This document shows positions 24,286-35,747 of a DNA stretch of 64,000 nucleotides, in pieces. The notes beneath the pieces were generated by a model, which searched no databases, had not been told where the DNA came from, and saw only the letters and a program-made list of their open reading frames with translations. Source of the stretch: Euglena gracilis. Lineage: Eukaryota > Euglenida > Euglenophyceae > Euglenales. The stretch lies in the NCBI GenBank assembly GCA_039621445.1, contig CP154957.1, positions 41,504,011 through 41,568,010 of the forward strand, in the 5' to 3' direction. Numbering within the stretch: the stretch's first letter is position 1; each line of letters starts with the position of its first letter. The translations under genes were made by a program, and so were the position numbers.

Positions 24286-25697
24286 GGTAGACTGGGGGGG
24301 GGGGGGTAGTGGGTAGTCGGCCGACTAGTCGGCCGACTACCCAATTGGTCCGCCGACTAGGCCTAGTCGGTAGCTAGTCGGCGAGACAGGGGGGGGGGGG
24401 GTAGTGGGTAGTCGGCCAACTAGTCGGCCGACTACCCACTCTAATGTACTAACAGGTCAAAACCGCCGACTTTTAAGCCCCCCCCATGAACAAAATCCAA
24501 TGCAAACTAGTCGGTGGCTAGTCGGCGGTCATAAAAATGGTCTGTGGCGGGCCCAAATCACCCGGAAATGGTCCGGATGGGTCCAAATAAGTGTCTTACG
24601 CCTAAATAAACACCCTCAGATGGAAATCTTTGGTCAGTGGGGGGTCGGTGGGCCCTTGATGGGGGTCCGGAGGGGTAAAAAACCAATGATGAATCAGGGA
24701 TTACATGAAAATCCTTTAGAAATGCAATTTGCAATCTGCATTCTGCATCACAAGAGGCAGAAAACTCCCCCCTCCACCCCAATCCGAGCCTCAAATAACA
24801 AAATCCCTTCTGTGTTGGCAACATACTCGGGGGCTAAGTCGTTTTTGTGGCTCACTTTGGCATAGGCGGGGGGGGGGGGGCTCCGCCCCCCCCCCCCCCC
24901 CCCCCGCACCCCCCCCTCAAATAACAAAATCCCTTCTGTGTTGGCAACATACTCGGGAGCTAAGTCGTTTTTGTGGCTCACTTTGGCATAGGCGGGGGGG
25001 GCTCCGCCCCCCCTCCCCCACCCCCCCCCCTCAAATTACAAAAATCCCTTCTGTGTTGGCAACATACTCGGGGGCTAAGTCGTTTTTGTGGCTCACTTTG
25101 GCATAGGCGGGGGGGGCTCCGCCCCCCCCGCACCCCCCCCCCTCAAATAACAAAATCCCTTTTGTTTTGGCAACACACTCGGGGGCCAAGGCGTTTTTGT
25201 GCCTCACTTTGGCAGAGGGGGGGGGGGGGGCTCCGCCCCCCCCCCCCCGCACCCCCCCCCGCACCCCCCCCCTCAAATAACAAAATTCTATGTTGGCAAT
25301 GGACTTGGAGGGATAATACCTTTTTTGTGCAAATTTTGACTTACATTGAAAATTCAATGGGGAGAGGTGTACTTTTGTCAAAAGTGGCCCAAAATGGACA
25401 TTTTCCCCCAATTTTTTGCATATTCGCCCCCGATTGGGGGGTTCTGGAGCCATTTGGGTGGGTTTTGACTGGTGTTGAGGTGATTTAGACAAAAAAAATT
25501 TCCCAGGGGGGGGGCTTAAAAGTCGGCGGTTTTGACCCGTTAGTGCATTAGAGTGGGTAGTCGGCCGACTAGTCGGCCGACTACCCAATTGGTCCGCCGA
25601 CTAGTCAACCGACCAATTAGTCGGCCGACTACCCAACTACCCAATTGGTCGGCCGACTAGTCGGCCGACTACCCACTACCCCCCCCCCCAGTCTACC
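24286..25697. mobile_element. 1.4-kb element with palindromic long inverted ends
   Basis: Inverted ends GGTAGACTGGGGGG / CCCCCCAGTCTACC continue as about 200-bp arms packed with GTAGTCGGCCGACTA palindromes. The arms reach as far as the matching TTTTAAGCCCCCCCC (24472) and GGGGGGGGCTTAAAAG (25504) blocks. The centre holds a 110-bp tandem array. It appears inserted in a family D repeat, whose pieces lie at 24140-24285 and 25730. No transposase is visible; frames in the arms are mirror copies of each other. Superfamily unknown. Confidence 0.75.
24785..25290. repeat. tandem array, about 4.5 copies of a 100-120 bp unit
   Basis: Each unit has TCAAATAACAAAATCCCTTC, GTGTTGGCAACATACTCGGG and GTGGCTCACTTTGGCATAGG, then a GGCGGGG...CTCCGCCCCC hairpin. 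Later units are more diverged. Confidence 0.9.
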
Positions 25698-25729
25698 GTT
25701 TGGCACTGGGGGGGGGGGGGGTGGAAAAA

Positions 25730-26130
25730 CACTCATTTTTGGCTCAAAATACACCTTTTTCGGGTCTGGGGAGCCAAAAAAAACAGCGTTTTGTCGTGTT
25801 TTTTTTTACCCGAAAATGACCGAAAGTGAGTGGGTTAGCAGCCCAAAATGGGGCGCTGGCGGGTCGAAAAACGCTCATTTTCGGCCCAAAAACAGTTTCT
25901 TTGGGTCCGGGAGGCCAAATAACAGCGTTTCGGGCCAAAAAAACTTTTCGATTTTTTTCGATTTTTTTGACCCGAAAATGACCCAAAATCAATGGGTTGG
26001 CAGCCCAAAACAGGGTGCTGGCGGCCCAAAAACAGTTTTTCTGAGTCCGGGAGGCCAAAAAACATCGTTTCGGGCAAAAAAAAATTCGATTATTTTCGAC
26101 TTTTTTGACCCGGCTTTGACCCAAAGTGAA
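25730..26130. repeat. family D tandem units
   Basis: About three 140-bp units with CATTTTTGGCTC, GTCCGGGAGGCC and TTTTTTGACCCGAAAATGACC. Confidence 0.8.
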
Positions 26131-26131
26131 T

Positions 26132-26752
26132 GGGTTGGAATGATGCGCATCATTGGTCATGATGGCCATCATGGGTCATGATGCGCATCATGGGTCATGA
26201 TGGCCACCATGGGTCATGACGGCCATCATGGGTGATGACGGCCATCATTGGTCATGATGCGCATCATTGGTCATGATGTCCATCATGGGTCATGATGCGC
26301 ATCATGGGTCCTGATGGCCATCATGGGTGATGATGTGCATCATTGGTCATGATGGCCATCCTGGGTCATGATGGGCATAATGGGTCATGATGGACATCAT
26401 GGGTCATGATGGGCATCATGGGTCCTGATGGCCATCATTGGTCATGATGCGCATCATTGGTCATGATGCGCATCATTGGTCATGATGTCCATCATGGGTC
26501 ATGATGCGCATCATGGGTCCTGATGGCCATCATGGGTCATGATGTGCATCATTGGTCATGATGGCCATCCTGGGTCATGATGCGCATCATGGGTCATGAT
26601 GGCATCCTGGGTCATGATGCGCATCATGGGTCATGATGGCCATCATGGTTAATGATGGGCATCATGGGTCATGATGGCCATCGTGGGTCATGATGCGCAT
26701 CATGGGTCATGATGGACACCATGGCCATCATTGGTCATGATGGCCATGATGG
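26132..26752. repeat. 19-bp minisatellite made of palindromes
   Basis: About 32 units of GGT followed by a 16-bp perfect palindrome CATGATG(SS)CATCATG. The centre is mainly GGCC or GCGC, less often a changed form such as TGTCCA or GTGC. Unit order is irregular, with higher-order blocks repeated (compare 26240-26340 with 26440-26545). Confidence 0.95.
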
Positions 26753-26754
26753 TC

Positions 26755-27300
26755 AAAAAACGCCCATGTTCGGCTCGGAAACCCTTTTTCCGGGTCCAGG
26801 AGGCCAAAAAGCATGGTTTTGGGGAATTTTTTTTTCGATATTTTCCGCCTTTTTTTTTTGGCCGAAAACGGCTAAATCTGACAGTGGAAAAAGTGTACAA
26901 AATGGCCAAAATCGGCCGGAAAACGGCCGTATCTCGGGCTACGCGAACAGTTGCAGGGAAATCAAAATGCCAGTAGATGGGGCGTTCCAAGGGCTTCAAA
27001 TTAGGTCTCCGGACATTTCCTTTGATTTTGCTTCATTTTGGAGATATTTTGAAAATTGACATTTTTTTGGCCGAAATGGCAGAGTCCAAAGGGGGGGGGG
27101 GCTTATCCAGGGGGGGGGCGATCCTACCCAGTTTGGACCCCTTCGCGCGTGAATAACTCGGGCCTGGCGGGGAGTTGGGGGTCAAACCCAAGTGATTCAG
27201 AAACTAGGAATCGAGTCGCTCGCGACTGAAAAAAAAATTGTTGGGAACAGGGCCGGGATCATGGTGATAATCCACCAGTTCCCGACAGGGGGGTGGAGAA
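26755..27300. repeat. family D, right part
   Basis: Uninterrupted copy of the D right half: GGGCGTTCCAAGGGCTTCAAATTAGG, given here as two words GGGCGTTCCAAGGGCTT and CAAATTAGGTCTCCGG, then AATAACTCGGGCCTGGCGGGG. It serves as the empty-site reference for the insertion at 31363. Confidence 0.8.
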
Positions 27301-28229
27301 ACTGCACACGGGCCGGTCAAAAACTGCACTGCAAAAAACTGCAAAAAAACTGCACTTCAACAAAAATTAGCAATAAACAAGCTAAATGATGTGCATATGC
27401 AAAACAACGTAAATTGCGACCACATGAGCACAACCCCAATTCACCTAACTTTTTTTTTGCGCAGCTTTGGAGCTTATGACGACAAAAATGGAAGCAATCA
27501 AACAAGGAACACTGCACATGGTGTTTCATGCATTGAAATGCAGGTCATGTGTTTGGATGCCGGGCCACACCACTTTTCCTGCGCCAAAACTTGTACCGAC
27601 CATCCCCACAAAGATGACAAACAGTTTCCTTTCTAAATATGGAAAAAATGCACATATACCCATACACAAAAAACCCTTGGCCGCCTCACATGCTTGCCAA
27701 CGATCATTCACCTCGGAAAAAAGCAAAAAAAAATCACCGAAAATGGAAAGTGAACACACTTGTACGACGGAATCCGGTGTGTTGAAAACTCGCGGAATGC
27801 GGAATGCGACCCACCAATTCGCCTTTTGATGCTCAGGAGCGACTTTCCAATCCGGGGACAAAGTGGTCATCTTCGCAAACACTATACTTTTGGTCACAGT
27901 AAGATCCCGGAGCGATGAGCTTTCACCCACTTCGCAAACACATCTTCAGCGTCATGATGCTTTGCCTTCGCGCCAGCAGCAGAGGAATTGAACTTATCCA
28001 ATGCAAAACAGATGTTCAATTCGGAACTTTCGGTCCATTGAGTGGTGTGACATGGGGTGAGCATTGGAATAGAACCTTCATCTGACACATCGACGTTGGG
28101 TCTGCCTTTTCCTTTAGAGATACCCTTGGGACGTCGCTTTGTGCCTTTGTCGGCTCGCTTGAGCCTGAAGCGTACGCCGAGCACTGAACTGTTGGGCCTC
28201 CAACACAGAATCAAAATTGTATTTGTCCC
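27301..28229. other. non-repetitive stretch, coding status unclear
   Basis: Less repetitive than its surroundings. Minus-strand frames at 27526-27930 and 27894-28250 have protein-like composition, including a basic RRPKGISKGKGRP stretch, but no recognised domain. They may be parts of a decayed transposon gene together with 28230-28365. Confidence 0.3.
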
Positions 28230-28365
28230 ATGGGGTGGAATCCAAGGCAAAGATCAACAGCTGCTCGACGACGTCAGAACTCAAACGTGGCCGACGATTT
28301 GCCAAAATCATCCTCAGCCGACTGAATGCAGATGACAACTGCATCAGAGGGGGCCAAAGCAAGGC
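28230..28365 (-). pseudogene. possible hAT transposase C-terminal fragment
   Basis: The minus-strand frame reads SSAFSRLRMILANRRPRLSS then DVVEQLLIF. This resembles the hAT dimerisation domain pattern (E/S..FS, RR.RL, ..VE.L.FL). Upstream transposase blocks were not found. It would be a natural source family for the hAT-type ends in the window, but the link is inference. Confidence 0.35.
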
Positions 28366-28671
28366 ACATGCGCAAAAAAAAATGCATGTCTGGGAATGTT
28401 TTGGCTTGCTTGATTATATCTTTCCAGAAAGCATGCAAATCAGGTATTGGGGTGGAACGAAGACGTCGGTTACCTGTTGTAAATCACTTTTGCGCACTAC
28501 TTTGACGACTGCCCTCACAACCTTCAACGTTGTTCAAACCTCCTGCAATGCAAAGGTTGGAGAGGAAGCAATTTTGGTTGGCGAGTAATTGTGGACTTGT
28601 CACCAAAACAACAAACACCAAAAAATAAACATCATAAATATCATAAACATCTTAGGTTTCCTCAAAACTGG

Positions 28672-28820
28672 ATCAAAAAAAAACTGCAAAAAAACTGCAC
28701 GTGTGCAGTTTTTTTCAGATAAAAATCTGCAAAAAACTGCAAAAAAAAAACTGCAAAAAACTGCAAAAACCCCAAAACGTGAAAACTGCAAAAAAAAAAC
28801 TGCAAAAACTGCACGGTGCA
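28672..28820. repeat. (CTGCAAAAAA)n tandem repeat
   Basis: Repeated ACTGCAAAAAAA words, about ten copies, with one inverted TGCACGTGTGCAG. Shorter patches lie at 27320-27355 and 9585-9610. Confidence 0.85.
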
Positions 28821-30430
28821 TATTTTCCACCCCCCTGTTCGCGAGGTGGCCCCGAGGGGGGGGGTTCCCCCAGGGGTAAGCTTCGCTCTTACCCGTAAAG
28901 GGATAAGAGCTCAGCGACCCCCCCTAATTGTCGCCCCCCCCCCCGACAATTAGGGGGGTGACATATAGGGGGGGGGTCACGTCAAAATACACTCAAAAGG
29001 CCTGTTTCAGACCTCTCTGTTTTGTGAAACCCGACAGAAGAAAATTCCTGTTTTCCGGGGTTTGTAATTCTTTCAGATGTGGCTCGGGTGGCATTTCCCC
29101 CTCCCCCTCATTGGCCAAAACAGGGGATCCAGGCCGGAAACTCATTGAGAAGGCTATTGTTGTGGATATGCTGGGGCCATATTGTAATTTGCATGGGTGG
29201 ATGGAAAAAGGCTGGAAGGATATTTGTTATTTGGTTGTGAGGTGCATATGCATAAAAATTTTGAGGGTAAATTGGTTGTATTAACACCGCTTCTTGGGTT
29301 CTTCAGTATTACGGTTTTCTTCTTCTTCTTCTTCTTCCATCTTTGCACTCGTCTCTGAAAACGGCATTTTGCAACGGGAATCTGTATTTTTTTAACAATT
29401 TTGTAAATTTGATCTCAGCATTAGAGGCCCCCAAAAATTCATGTGTTTCTGAATCGGTCAAACATTGGAAACTCTCAAAGTTGACAATGTCAAAAAAAAG
29501 TGGTAACTGGAGGCAGATTTGACAACTACCAGTGTAGGGTGCGATGCGGGCTAAGCAGTCACATTACCAGGACAATCCACAGGCATGAGGCAAACAAAAA
29601 AAACTGAAAAAAGAAAAGCAGAAAAGCAGCACCAGTCTCACACAGAAGTGTCCACGGGGGCTCAACAAAAATGTCCATGGGGGTCTAAATTTCCCGTCCA
29701 TTGGGGATCAATAATTGTGTCCAGGAAGGCTCTCCGGAAAGTGTCCGTGAGGGACAACGGCCGGGAGGGGTCTCCATTTTGTCCAAAACTCCCAACTCAA
29801 ATGTCCAATAGCTGTAATCGACCCCCCTGGCCGGTTGAGCGATTAATCAACCCCCCCTCGAACGATTAATCGATTAATCGAAAACAACCTTGGGTCAAGA
29901 AAAAATTCAAGAAAAGAAGAAAAGAAAAAATAAGACCCCAGCTGGAGGTTTCCAGCAAACCAATTTGCCTCTTGGCAGCAAACCCTGCTGACAAAAGGCC
30001 AGGAGGTCGAGGTCGAGGTCGAGGGTTTTTTTTCTAAATTATGCACCGCAGGAAAAAGTGCCAAAGAATCATGCTGGAAGTCAACATGGCGTGAGAATAT
30101 CCCTTCCAACCCAAGCTTCAAAGTTAACTTTAGGTCCCAGAACCTCATCATGATGTCATAATGATAAAGAAAACCAAGGGGGCATTAATCGTTTGTGATC
30201 GTTCAGATCACCCCGATTAATCAGAAAAAAATGTTCGGCCCTGTCGATGTCGATTAATCAACCAACCTTACTTGACCGATCTGGGCCCAGAAAAAAAGCA
30301 TCCTCCCCCCCCCCTTATTTGCAGGTGCCGAAGGTGCCAAAATTTTTTTGTCCCCTCTCAAATCCAAATTTCACCTCCCCTCCGACCCCCTCCCTTTTTT
30401 GACCCCCTTGAAACCGTGTTTGGGCCGATT
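28821..30430. other. non-coding with scattered small repeats
   Basis: A family D end piece (AAGCTTCGCTCTTACCC hairpin) near 28875-28915; CCCCTAATTGTC / GACAATTAGGGG inverted words at 28920-28970; (GAA)n on the minus strand near 29320-29340; (GGTCGA)4 near 30004-30025; ATTAATCG clusters at 29840-29880 and 30185-30260. No gene recognised. Confidence 0.5.
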
Positions 30431-30481
30431 TCGAGACTTTAAAAGTCTTAAATCTTCGCCCAAAACACGGTTTCAAACAAG

Positions 30482-30592
30482 AACAGTGTTTTGGGCCAAG
30501 GTTTTAGGGGGGCCCAGGGGCGACCGCGGCGCCGAAGGCGCCGCGGTCCCCGCCCCTGGGCTCCCCCTAACTCTTGGCCCAAACACAGTTCT
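30482..30592. repeat. long GC-rich hairpin, copy 2
   Basis: Almost perfect: arms AACAGTGTTTTGGGCCAAG / CTTGGCCCAAACACAGTT and a centre GACCGCGGCGCC-GAA-GGCGCCGCGGTC with a 3-nt loop. Confidence 0.9.
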
Positions 30593-30809
30593 TGACACAA
30601 TTTGAGTGTTTGGAGGGTCCTTTGGCCCGTGGGTGTGCTCAAATTTGGGGGATGTTTTTTTTGGAAATTATCATTTTTGTTGGAAATCGGGGGTTTTGGT
30701 AATTTTTTGGGAAAATTTTCAATTTCCCGTTTTAAAAAATATTTTATTTTTCAAACAACGCACATCCCCCAGGGGGACACGGGGAAACAAGCCATTAACC
30801 CTTCGCAAA

Positions 30810-31362
30810 ACCAGGTTTTGAATAGTGCTGAGCTCTTAATAAGTGTGTCCCCACCCCTTCATTGACCCCCCCCAAAAACCGGCCCACTCCATGGAGCTCT
30901 TTTGACCGAAATGCAAGGGTTTTGTGCCCGAAACGGGAGGCCAAGGGGTGAAAAATCGCTCATTTTCGGCTCAAAAACAGGTTTTGCGGGTCCGGGAGGC
31001 CAAAAAACATCGTTTCAGGCAAAAAAAAGTTTTTCTCAATTTTTTTCCGACTTTTTTGCCCCAGTTTTGACCCAAAGACAATGGGTTGGCGGCCCAAAAC
31101 GGGGCGCTGGCAGGTCGAAAAACGCTCATTTTCAGCTCAAAAACAGTTTTTCCGGGTCCGGGAGGCCCAAAAACATCGATTCAGCCAAAAAAAATCCAAT
31201 TTTTTGGATTTTTTTCGACTTTTTTTTGTCCGAAAACGGCTAAATCTGACAGTGGAAAAAGTGTACAAAATGGCCAAATTTGGCGGAAAAACGACCGTAT
31301 GTCGGGCCAGGCGGGGAGTTGCGGGGAAATCAAAATACCTGTAGATAGGGCGTTCCAAGGGC
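30810..31362. repeat. family D, left part of interrupted copy
   Basis: It starts with the GAATAGTGCTGAGCTCTTAA block shared with 24140, then tandem units, then GGGCGTTCCAAGGGC, where foldback C is inserted. The copy resumes at 32297. Confidence 0.8.
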
Positions 31363-32296
31363 TTAAACCGGCGTTTGAGACGCCGGGTTCAGGACAGAAC
31401 CGGCGTCCCCCCCCCCACGGGTTTTACGGACGCCGGTTCTGTCCTAAAACCCGGCGTTAGGAACGCCGGTTTTGTCCAAAACCCGGCGTCCGGTTTTCAT
31501 TCCTAAAAATGTCACCAAAAGTGCCCAAAAGTGGCCCTAAGGTCCTGGTGTGACTGTTTCAACCATCTAGGGCAATGAATTTTGCCATTTGGGGACCAGT
31601 GGGGTGGATGTCCAAATTTGGTGAAAATTGGCCCAGATTTGGAAATAGAGTACCGTGCAGCGTGGAAAGATCTGATGAGCACCGCTGGTCGTCTGTTGAA
31701 AAGAGCTTTCGATCGAGGGGTAACTTGGTACCCTAACGTTGCACGCAGCCCGAGATACGCTCGCGGTCGTCGGATCAGCCAGAATCTGAGTCGAAATTTG
31801 TGGTAATTTTCGGTGATTTTTGGTTTAAGATGCTTAATAAACCTTACAGAAACGTTTTTTCTCTTCGAATCAACCACCTGAGGGGTCCCGGGGGGCACCA
31901 GAGTTGTGAAATTAGGATTTCCCAGTGACAGAAAATAAGAGCTCCAGGAGGCGTGGCTGAATTTGGTGGTGATCGCCAGTCGTCTGATGAAAAGAGCTTT
32001 CGATTGAGGGGTGACTTTGTACCAGGACGATTGACACAGCCAGAAATACCCTCGCGATCGCCGAAATTTGATGAAATGCAAAGTGGCGTGACATTGCAGA
32101 TAAGTGGTCGGAGATTGGTCCTGGGAGTGTCCTTTGACCGAAGGGTGGGGACGCCGGTTCTGTCCTGAACCCGGCGTCTCTAAAACGCCGGTTTAAACAA
32201 GGGGTGGCGGACGCCGGTTCTGTCCAAAACCCGGCGTTCCGGACGCCGGGTTTTGGACAGAACCGGCGTCCGCCACCCCTTCCCTTTTTTGTAGTA
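31363..32296 (-). mobile_element. foldback family C, complete copy (934 bp)
   Basis: Reference copy. Ends are TTAAACCGGCG (31363) and GTAGTA (32296); in family orientation the element runs TACTACAAAAAAGGGG to CGCCGGTTTAA. Hairpins built on GACGCCGGTTCTGTCC lie at both ends, including a 37-bp perfect one at 32201-32279. The body has CGAAAGCTCTTTTCATCAGA-type words twice in diverged form. It interrupts a family D copy whose uninterrupted form is at 26978. No coding capacity and no ordinary terminal inverted repeat. Confidence 0.88.
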
Positions 32297-32660
32297 CAAA
32301 TTAGGTCTCCGGTCATTTCCTTTGATTTGGCTTATTTTGAAAATTGACATTTTTTTGGCCAAAATGTCCAGGGGGGGGTTAAAAAGGGGGCAGGCCGATC
32401 CTACCCAGTTTAGACCCCTTCGCGCGTGAATAACTCGGGCCTGGCGGGGAGTTGTCGGTCAAACACAGGTGATTCGGAAACTAGAAATCCAGTCACTCGC
32501 GACTGAAAAAAAAATTCTGGGTACCGGGCCGGGATCATGGTGATAATCCGTCGGTTCTCCTGGTGGCCCCGGGCGGGGGGGGGGTCGAGGGGGGTTTTCG
32601 CCAGCAGTAAGCTTCGCTCTTACCCTAAAGGGAAAAGAGCTCAGCGATAAGACCCCCCCA
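32297..32660. repeat. family D, right part of interrupted copy
   Basis: It resumes with CAAATTAGGTCTCCGG and ends with the AAGCTTCGCTCTTACCC hairpin and GAGCTC. Confidence 0.8.
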
Positions 32661-32840
32661 AAATAAGACCCCCCCCTGACGTGAAAAATATGGAAAAAAT
32701 ATTCTCCATCAGCGCCATTCCCTATTCCCGGTTCAGGGACATCCACGTTTTCTTGGCTTTCTGGCTCTGAAACCCGCCAGAAAGGCAGTGCTGGCCTGCC
32801 TTGGGGCTACATTGAAAAAGAGAAGAACAAAAACGACCAA

Positions 32841-34185
32841 CGGGCCACTTAGGGGGGTCATTCAGGGGGGGGTACTGGTAATTGAAACTTTTGGACAAAA
32901 AATTGAACCTTTTGGACAAAGTTATTGAAACTTTTGGACAAAGCTACTGAAATTTTGGACAAAGTTGTTGAAACTATCAAAAAAATTGTTTTGGTAGTTG
33001 GGGGAACCCCGCTGGAGCTCCCCTGGGGGGCGGAGGACGCATGAGGCTGGAATGGCCTGGAGCACGTCAGAACAAAGCTACCCAAGCTTACAATCACTGC
33101 TCTTTTTTTGGCTCAAAGGCAAGCATTTTCCTCAAAAAATGTGCCACTTTTTCGTTCATTTAAAAAAGAGGCATTTTTTTGTTGGCCATTTTGTCCAAAT
33201 TTTAAGCAACCCTTGGCCTTCTGGCGAGGCCCAAATTTTAGCAAACTAGTGGTCCAGTGAGGGCCCAGGATGCGGAGCGGAGGGGCCCCCTGTTGACGAC
33301 CCCATGTCCAGTTCCACTGCGCAGAACCTGTCCTGGTCCTGGGGGGGACTGGCTTTGACTCAGAAATCCTAGCTGGTGGACAAGCAAAATCTGCCTGTCC
33401 CTCCCAGGTTTCCCTAAATCTACCTGCGTTTTCAGGGTTGCCTAAGTTTGGATTTGACCTTGCCCCCCCCCCATCTACCCCCGCCCTTGTCCCATACCCC
33501 GGCTAACGCTAGCCTGGGTGTGGGACAAGGTTGGGGGTAGGGGGGGGGACGAATTTTCTTTGGCAGACCCTGGCCCGGACCCTTGGCCAGGTATGGGACA
33601 AGATCGGGAGGGGGGGACAAGATCTGGGGGGGGATAGTAAGGGTCTAATCTCACCATTGCTTGCCCCGTTTGCAAATGTAAGATTGATGGGGTTCTGACA
33701 GAGCATTGTTTTTTCCCTTTGCCTGCGGTTGGCTGTTGGAACTGCACGCTCGGTTTTTTGTTTGGAGAAGGAATGGTGTGATAGTTGCCAAAATTAAATG
33801 ATATGAGTTGTTTCTTTTATTGAACCCAAACTGACAAAGTGTCAAACAAAGTGAAGTGTCCAAAGGTGTGGGATTACACTTTGAACACAATACAAGATTT
33901 TAGGGCTTCCTCAATTCCGTTTCCTCAGTTCAGCTTACTTTTTTTCTGAGTTTCAATACCTTTGTCCAAAAATTTCAATAATTTTGTCCAAAAAACTTGT
34001 CCAAAAGTTTCAATTACATTGTCCAAAAGTTTCAATAACTTTGTCCAAACAGTGTCATTAACCCTGTCCATTCACTGTATTTGCCAGTTGAACAAAGGTG
34101 GAAGGGAACAGAGGGTGTGCCCGGCCGAACACCCTACTTACCCGTTTAGCTGCCAGGCCCTTCAACCCCCCCCCTAAATGGCCCG
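32841..34185. mobile_element. candidate 1.35-kb element with subterminal minisatellites
   Basis: Outer words CGGGCCACTTAGGGGGG (left) and the near-complement CCCCCCTAAATGGCCCG (right). Just inside both ends are tandem TTTGGACAAAGTTATTGAAAC-type units in opposite orientation (32882-32980 and 33957-34060). The middle is unique and GC-rich, including GGGACAAGGTTGGGGG words. No protein recognised. Confidence 0.6.
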
Positions 34186-35744
34186 CCGAGGTCCTGGCTA
34201 TGACAAGAGGTGGGTCATTTAGGGGGGGGGGGTAATGGTAACGTGACCCCACCCCCCTGGGAGCGTTTTGACCCCCCTGGCGACTATTAGGGGGGGGGGG
34301 GTGACAATTAGGGGGGGGTTACTCAATTCACCCCACATGTCCATGGGTCCATGGGTAACCCCCCCCTAATTTTCGCCCCCCAAGGGGGGGGGGGGCGACC
34401 ATTAGGGGGGGGGTGACAAATAGGGGGGGGGGTCACGTTATTTGTCCGAAAATTTCAATATCTCTGGGCCCAGCTGTAATATCCAAAAATAAAGGGGACT
34501 CAAAGGCAAATGGACAAAAATAAACCAAAATGGGTCAAAAAAAACTGCCAATAAAAGACACAAAAGGGCAAAAAATTGCCGAAATTTGCCCGCAGTGGCT
34601 CATTTTTTTTGCCTTTGTTGAACTTGGACTGCTTTTTTTGATTGATTATGGTTTGGGGAGATATCTGATGTTTCAATGGGATCACACACATGCATATTTT
34701 TCATATTCTTCAAGACTGAACACTAAAGGGGGTGGGGAGGGTCGCGGGGGGGGGGGGGGGAGTCGCGGGGAGAACGTGGCAGTTACGTGGAATGTCATAT
34801 TTAATATTTTGAGAACTTTTGGGTCCAATAATAGATCCAATAAGGAAATTGTCCCACATTTTGAAAGTTTTGATTCCTACTGTGGGTGCGAATTCCAATT
34901 TAGGTGCCATTTTTAGCTCCCATCAGGATCTGGGAAAACCTCCATGTGTCGGTCGCAGGGGGGGGGTCGCAGGGGGCGCGGGGGGTACATCCCAGATAAA
35001 ATAAAAGCTTTCTGTGCTTTTTAGGAATTTTTTGTATAAAAAATATATGTAACACTTTTCAAAAGCACAACCCTATGTCCCTGAAATTATCGACAAAGAA
35101 AATGGGTTGGCAACCCCCCCCCCAAGCCGAAGGGCGCCCCATCCCCAGATGGTCTGGCCAGCTAGCAAGCAGCTTTTTCCAGCTCCTAAATAAACCCCCA
35201 TCCCTTTTAATTATTTGCAACTGCCTGAATGCTTAAATTTGGGCCAAAATGGGCAAACATGGTTCTAAAAGGGCTGGGTATGGCAAAAAAAATTGCACAA
35301 CTGGTGTTTTTTAAATCAATCTTCCAGCCTCGGTTTTTTAGTATCCAGCTTGACCCCGTTCTCGCTGGGGGGACCACAATGGGGGGGGGGATAAGCCAGC
35401 AGCCTTTTTCCAACCAGCCCAAATTTTCCAGCCTCTCCCAGAGGGGTCCTTGAAAGACACTATGAACCTGAAAACCTAAAACCTTGGGGTGACCAACTAA
35501 ACCTGAAAAATCACCAAAAAAAAACGTCAAACCACAAAATTGTAAATCTGGAAATTTCTTCAGGAAAAACCTGGGGGTGAGCAAACATGAACTTGAAAAC
35601 TTTCCTTTGCAAAACCTTGGTGGTTACCAACCATAAACCAGAAAACTTATACAAGGGAAAAAACTGGGGGGAAACCATGAACCTGGAAATTTCTGGAAAA
35701 TTCATGTAAAGGTTCCTGTTTAGGGTTGGGATTTTTCCTCCAGA
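34186..35744. other. non-coding, G/C-run rich
   Basis: Repeated CCCCTAAT(T)GTC / GACAATTAGGGG words between 34200 and 34440, then unique AT-rich sequence. The predicted frames are not conserved or recognisable. Confidence 0.4.
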
Positions 35745-35747
35745 AAC

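Noticed and set aside
24785-25290. Regular direct repeats resembling a CRISPR array
   Set aside because: Units are tandem without unique spacers, flanked by C/G hairpins, inside a eukaryotic transposable element; no cas genes.
25031-25588. 185-aa minus-strand frame and its plus-strand mirror at 24404
   Set aside because: Both come from the inverted arms of the 1.4-kb element; similarity between them reflects the arms, not a gene family.
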